From: JBCBGF01 sp039820585
Lineage (GTDB): Bacteria > Pseudomonadota > Alphaproteobacteria > Rhodobacterales > Rhodobacteraceae
Direction: 5' to 3'
NCBI GenBank assembly: GCA_039820585.1
Contig: JBCBPV010000008.1
Coordinates: 19,745-83,744 of the forward strand
Length of the DNA stretch: 64,000 bases
Position 1 is the stretch's first letter; each line of letters starts with the position of its first letter. This document shows positions 60,692-64,000 of this stretch, one piece after another. Below the pieces are notes generated by a model, which was not told the DNA's origin, searched no databases, and saw only the letters and a list, made by a program, of their open reading frames with translations. A program made the position numbers and the translations under genes.

Positions 60692-61075
60692 TTATATCGC
60701 GATCAGGGTGATAAGGGTCAGAAGCACCGAACCACCGATACAGCCCCAGCCCAGCTTTTCTGCCGTGGGAATGTCCAATGCGCGCCCGGTATCCCAGATC
60801 AGGTGCCGAACGCCCGCCAGCGTGTGATACCACAGCGCCCAAAGCGACAGTGTCATCACCAGATCACCGAACCATGACGTAATCACCCCATCGGCCACCG
60901 CGAAATATTCGGGCGACGTGGCCGCGGCCAGGAACCACCACACCATCAACAGCGCCCCAAGCAGCAGCGCATTGCCTGTGATCCGCGTCAGGATCGAGGT
61001 AATCGATGTCAACTGCGGACGGTAGATCGTCAGATGCGGCGAAAGGGGGCGATCCCCCCGGTTCACGTCAGCCAT
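60692..61075 (-). CDS. sdhC: Succinate dehydrogenase cytochrome b556 subunit
   Basis: 127 residues, three membrane helices. Begins NRGDRPLSPHLTIYRPQLTS, the SdhC signature RPLSPHLxIY, then SITSILTRITGNALLLGALL and WALWYHTLAGVRHLIWDTGR with the haem-ligand histidine (H-x-x-x-G-x-R-H). First gene of the sdh operon; a promoter and two palindromes lie upstream. Confidence 0.95.
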   Translation of the reverse strand: MADVNRGDRPLSPHLTIYRPQLTSITSILTRITGNALLLGALLMVWWFLAAATSPEYFAVADGVITSWFGDLVMTLSLWALWYHTLAGVRHLIWDTGRALDIPTAEKLGWGCIGGSVLLTLITLIAI

Positions 61076-61123
61076 GAAGCGTCCCTTCGTGTCGGCACCA
61101 AGGCATTGGCGCTCTTGTGTTTA

Positions 61124-61151
61124 GTGATAGTGGATTTTCTGCATGTGTCAC
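61124..61151 (-). promoter_or_regulatory. Candidate sdh operon promoter
   Basis: Read on the minus strand: GTGACA (61151-61146), 16-base spacer, TATCAC (61129-61124), about 49 bases before the sdhC start. Confidence 0.45.
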
Positions 61152-61209
61152 GCGCCCAACCCGCGGATTATTGCGGTGTTTTGGCGCAATTCACCAGATT
61201 TCCGGACGT

Positions 61210-61242
61210 TGTGATCACTGCAACACCGGCTGTGATCACAGC
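61210..61242. promoter_or_regulatory. Two GTGATCAC palindromes 21 bp apart upstream of sdhC
   Basis: GTGATCAC at 61211-61218 and again at 61232-61239, the second enlarged to the 14-bp perfect palindrome GCTGTGATCACAGC (61229-61242). Centres are 21 bp apart, two helical turns, as expected for cooperative binding of a dimeric regulator. They lie 135-165 bases upstream of sdhC, just after the stop codon of the upstream gene. Confidence 0.55.
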
Positions 61243-61670
61243 TATTCCAGCAAGTCGATCACCTCGGTCGCCCGGTCCGATAGGGCGAAGTCGATGATGA
61301 TGACATCGCGCCGGAACCGCGCACCGCGCAGATACAGCGCCAGTGGCGCCCCGCCCGTGTCATACAGAACGATCTCTTGGAACAACCCCGGCGCTTCGCT
61401 GCGAAACACGACAGAGGCGCATTCCCGAAACCCGTTCGGAAACGTGTTGCTGAACCGCTGTGCCGCGCGCATCCGGTCCGGGTCACTGCGATTGCCAAAC
61501 GGCTGGACCGTGGTGAAGAAGCGATCGAACTCCCCCCGCAACAGGGCGTCCTTCGCCGTCTCGAAAGCATCCACCGTGCGCGCCGGATTGGGCCTGCAAT
61601 TGGCATCATTTGCCTGCGCGGCACCGGCCGCGAGTGCGACCACCAGGGCCGCCACAAAGCTAAGTTTCAT
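61242..61670 (-). CDS. Conserved exported protein of unknown function
   Basis: 142 residues with a signal peptide (MKLSFVAALVVALAAGAAQA) and a mature part of about 120 residues containing ETAKDALLRGEFDRFFTTVQ and FQEIVLYDTGGAPLALYLRG, two cysteines (ANCRPNP and FRECASVV). Periplasmic, function unknown. The start overlaps the end of mch by four bases (ATGA) so it is coupled to the pathway gene upstream. Confidence 0.75.
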   Translation of the reverse strand: MKLSFVAALVVALAAGAAQANDANCRPNPARTVDAFETAKDALLRGEFDRFFTTVQPFGNRSDPDRMRAAQRFSNTFPNGFRECASVVFRSEAPGLFQEIVLYDTGGAPLALYLRGARFRRDVIIIDFALSDRATEVIDLLE

Positions 61671-62698
61671 ACAGGCATGAGAGCCCAGTAATCCAGATCC
61701 AGCAAGACGTCGGCCGCGTATTTGCCCTCACCCGTCTTCAACACTCCGGCATCGCCCTTCGTCGCCACCAGACGCAAACGGATCGCCCCCACACCCGGTG
61801 CCACCGTCTCTGCCTTGTCCAGAACCTCGGACCACGCCCGCACGGTATCGCCCGAAAAACACGGGTTCGCATGCGCGCCCGCATTCAGCGCCACCATCAT
61901 CTGCGCATTGGCCAGCCCATTGAAACTCAGCGCGCGGGCCAGGCTGATCACATGCCCGCCATAGATCAGCCGCCGCCCATCTTCGCGGTTGGTCGCATCG
62001 AAATGCACCTTGGCCGTGTTCTGCCATAGCCGGGTGGCCAACATATGCTCGGCCTCTTCAATGGTCACACCATCCACGTGGTCGATCACCTCACCCACCG
62101 CATAATCGCCCCAGCGATGCGGCTCACCCGCCAGCACGTCGTCATAGGCGGCAAAGCTCAACCCGTCCGGCACAGCCAGCGCATCCGCCGCGACAGCAGG
62201 CGCCAGATCAGGGATCACCGTCTCGGGCGCGGGCGCATCCACATCGCGCTTTCGCACCATCACCCAACGCACATACTCCATCACCGCCGTCCCGTCCGCC
62301 GCGCGCCCGGTCGTGCGCACCCAGACCACCCCGGATTTCCCGTTTGAGTTCTGTTTGAGGCCAATCACCTCACTCTCCGAACTCAGCGTTGCACCGGGAT
62401 AGACCGGCGCCAGCCACCGCCCCTCGGCATAGCCCAGGTTCGCCACCGCATTCAGCGAGATATCGGGCACCGTCTTGCCGAACACCGTGTGGAACACGAT
62501 CAGATCATCCAGCGGCGACGCCGGCAGCCCGCACGCCCGCGCAAACGCATCCGACGATTGCAGCGCATGCCGCGCCGGGTACAGCGCATGATACAGCGCC
62601 CGCTCCCCGCCCGAGATTGTGCGCGGCACCGCATGGCGGATCACCTCGCCCAGCCGGTAATCTTCAAAGAACCGACCGGGGTTCGTCTTCGCCATCAC
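61667..62698 (-). CDS. mch: Mesaconyl-CoA (C1) hydratase of the ethylmalonyl-CoA pathway
   Basis: 343 residues with two MaoC-like hot-dog domains, the layout of beta-methylmalyl-CoA dehydratase/mesaconyl-CoA hydratase, which interconverts mesaconyl-CoA and erythro-beta-methylmalyl-CoA. Typical parts: GRFFEDYRLGEVIRHAVPRT, HALYPARHALQSSDAFARAC, FHTVFGKTVPDISLNAVANL in domain one and DVLAGEPHRWGDYAVGEVID, then HFDATNREDGRRLIYGGHVI in domain two. Its neighbours (DUF1737, NnrU, Mcl2 upstream; sdh downstream) give the same neighbourhood as in Rhodobacter sphaeroides. Works with ccr and ecm here. Confidence 0.93.
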   Translation of the reverse strand: MMAKTNPGRFFEDYRLGEVIRHAVPRTISGGERALYHALYPARHALQSSDAFARACGLPASPLDDLIVFHTVFGKTVPDISLNAVANLGYAEGRWLAPVYPGATLSSESEVIGLKQNSNGKSGVVWVRTTGRAADGTAVMEYVRWVMVRKRDVDAPAPETVIPDLAPAVAADALAVPDGLSFAAYDDVLAGEPHRWGDYAVGEVIDHVDGVTIEEAEHMLATRLWQNTAKVHFDATNREDGRRLIYGGHVISLARALSFNGLANAQMMVALNAGAHANPCFSGDTVRAWSEVLDKAETVAPGVGAIRLRLVATKGDAGVLKTGEGKYAADVLLDLDYWALMPV

Positions 62699-62898
62699 AG
62701 ATCTCCAAGCTTTTTGGCCGGGTCATAGGGCCCGTCGACATCCTTCGTCACCGCCTGCGCACAGCGCATCACGCCATTGGCCTGATCGAACCCATAGGCC
62801 GGGTCGCCATAAAGCTCCCACCCCGCCTCTAACGCCGCCGTCACCTTGTGACAGAAGGCCGAGGTGTCATCGCCCGTCAACAACCGATACGCTTTCAT
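62695..62898 (-). CDS. DUF1737-containing small protein
   Basis: 67 residues from the second of two adjacent ATGs, placed four bases after a GGTGAG site, giving MKAYRLLTGDDTSAFCHKVT. DUF1737 features are the K-V-x-x-A-L-x-x-G-W-x-x-Y-G-D-P stretch (ALEAGWELYGDPAYGFDQAN). Function unknown, commonly near acyl-CoA or benzoate genes. Stop overlaps mch start by four bases. Confidence 0.85.
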   Translation of the reverse strand: MKAYRLLTGDDTSAFCHKVTAALEAGWELYGDPAYGFDQANGVMRCAQAVTKDVDGPYDPAKKLGDL

Positions 62899-62902
62899 CA
62901 TC

Positions 62903-63451
62903 TCACCCCGGGAATGGATAGTAGCCAAGCCATGTATGGACCCCCGCAATCACCGCATAGAGCACCAGCGAGATGACGATCAGCTTGATATCTCCACCGA
63001 CCGGCCCCGGTTCCGGCCGCTCCCAAGGCGGCTCTTTCGCGTTGATCACCACCATCTCCAAGACCGCCCAAACCGCAATCGACCCAAACAGCAGCACCGA
63101 CGCGGTATCCCCCCGCACCAGCAAATGCGCGACCGCCCAGGTCAGCGCCCCGGTCAGCATCGGGTGGCGCAGCCAAGTGCGCATGCGGCCCTTGGAACTG
63201 CCCATCCCGAACAACAGGATCGCAAAGAACATCAACAGGTTATTGAGATGCCAGCCCCAAACCGGCGGCGCATAGACAAAGCCCGACATCGCCCCGCGAT
63301 AGCCGATCACCATCAGCACCAAACCGGCCAGGATAACAACCGCCGAGACACCCTTGCCCGCATCGCCTAGTCCACCGCGCACACCCGGTGTCACACGTTT
63401 GAAGAAGTGCCCCGCATACCACAGGAAAACCCCAGGGATGAGCAGTGTCAT
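62903..63451 (-). CDS. NnrU-family membrane protein
   Basis: 182 residues, about five membrane helices. NnrU features: WYAGHFFKRVTPGVRGGLGD, WGWHLNNLLMFFAILLFGMG and RTWLRHPMLTGALTWAVAHL (R-H-P-x-L). NnrU was named from denitrification regulation in Rhodobacter, but many members sit outside nitrogen gene clusters, as here. Overlaps mcl2 stop by four bases. Confidence 0.88.
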   Translation of the reverse strand: MTLLIPGVFLWYAGHFFKRVTPGVRGGLGDAGKGVSAVVILAGLVLMVIGYRGAMSGFVYAPPVWGWHLNNLLMFFAILLFGMGSSKGRMRTWLRHPMLTGALTWAVAHLLVRGDTASVLLFGSIAVWAVLEMVVINAKEPPWERPEPGPVGGDIKLIVISLVLYAVIAGVHTWLGYYPFPG

Positions 63452-64000
63452 GAAGCCTCCAATGCCTTGATCGCATCGGCCTTGGCCAGCGTCGCCCGCG
63501 CGGTGTCCACGTGCAGGTTCTCGACGATCTTGCCATCGACCACGGCCACACCTTCGCCCTTTGCGGTCGCGTCGTCAAAGGCCGCGATCTGGCGTTGTGC
63601 CAGGTCGACATCCGCCTCAGACGGGCGAAACACCTCATTGGCAATCGCCACCTGCGCCGGGTGGATCAGCGTCTTGCCATCCATCCCCAGATCGCGCCCC
63701 TGTTCGCATTCCACCCGCAACCCGTCATCATCCTTGAACGCATTGAACACCCCGTCCACGCAAATGATCCCCGCCGCCCGCGCCGCCAGCAGACAGGTCT
63801 GCAGCGCCGTCATCATCGGCAACCGATCCGCGCGAAACCGGCACCCCAGCTCTTTGGCCAGATCATTGGTGCCCATCACAAACCCGCCCATTCGCGGCGC
63901 CGCCGCGATCTGGGCCGCGTTCAGGATACCGGCGGGCGTCTCCATCATCGCCCAGATCTGCGTCTCAGCCGTCTCTGGCCGGGTATCCAGCCGCCGCGCC
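63448..64000 (-). CDS. mcl2: (3S)-malyl-CoA thioesterase, CitE-like (5' end beyond window)
   Basis: The C-terminal 184 codons are visible; the gene continues past the right edge. It is of the HpcH/HpaI-CitE family: IWAMMETPAGILNAAQIAAA, GGFVMGTNDLAKELGCRFRA, CVDGVFNAFKDDDGLRVECE and GRDLGMDGKTLIHPAQVAIA with the metal and CoA contacts. The form WAMMETPAG and the C-terminus VVDGKIVENLHVDTARATLA match Mcl2, the thioesterase that hydrolyses (3S)-malyl-CoA to malate, rather than the lyase Mcl1. It finishes the ethylmalonyl-CoA pathway and is co-directional with mch. Confidence 0.85.
   Translation of the reverse strand, partial: ARRLDTRPETAETQIWAMMETPAGILNAAQIAAAPRMGGFVMGTNDLAKELGCRFRADRLPMMTALQTCLLAARAAGIICVDGVFNAFKDDDGLRVECEQGRDLGMDGKTLIHPAQVAIANEVFRPSEADVDLAQRQIAAFDDATAKGEGVAVVDGKIVENLHVDTARATLAKADAIKALEAS

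Overview
The window looks like a chromosomal segment of a marine-type alphaproteobacterium of the Rhodobacteraceae/Roseobacteraceae. The evidence is a high-GC, almost gap-free layout with many 1-4 base gene overlaps, a set of typical family genes (NuoE-NuoF type formate dehydrogenase beta subunit, TIGR02186/TauE pair, DUF1737-NnrU pair, HvrA-like H-NS protein), a quorum-sensing luxR-luxI pair, and the ethylmalonyl-CoA pathway genes ccr, ecm, mch and mcl2. No rRNA, tRNA, CRISPR array, insertion sequence or prophage was recognised. No gap between genes exceeds 300 bases.

Layout. 1-8.3 kb: housekeeping (gshB, yraN, rsmI on the minus strand; a LppC-type lipoprotein, glnD and murJ on the plus strand; a rhomboid-fold protein without its catalytic residues). 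8.4-12.9 kb: trpS, a class IV aminotransferase, a UspA protein, nfuA behind a candidate Irr box, tsaB and a RimI-type acetyltransferase. 13-18.4 kb: a BMP-type ABC importer operon with an intercistronic hairpin and a LysE-family exporter gene inserted between its two permeases. 18.5-26.8 kb: a large acidic protein of unknown function, thiamine pyrophosphokinase, two EamA transporters, a PBP4-type carboxypeptidase, nadD and L-serine dehydratase. 27-33 kb: rpiA-gor, then hflK-hflC-DUF2065 and a DegP protease. 33-45 kb: a DnaE2-like OB-fold fragment under a perfect alphaproteobacterial SOS box, ferredoxin, purD, xseA, an orphan NuoE-NuoF fusion, ftsY, GNAT, EamA, yciB, and a TauE/TIGR02186 pair.

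45-49 kb holds a minus-strand quorum-sensing block: a small ORF, luxR, luxI, a RecD-like helicase and a short-chain dehydrogenase, preceded by a consensus CtrA site and with a 12-bp palindrome between luxR and luxI. 49-54 kb holds ccr, a PlsB-like acyltransferase and ecm, with a ScfR/RamB-like site in the ccr promoter. After an H-NS-like gene, a structured intergenic element, deoD and an aldo/keto reductase comes the sdhCDAB operon, with an extra lipoprotein gene between sdhA and sdhB and tandem palindromes upstream. The window ends with mch, DUF1737, nnrU and a partial mcl2.

Functionally the right half centres on assimilation of acetyl-CoA through the ethylmalonyl-CoA pathway and on succinate oxidation. 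The most notable material is regulatory: several textbook-like operator motifs (Irr, LexA, CtrA, ScfR) sit exactly where their known regulons predict, and one (LexA) drives an unexpected gene.
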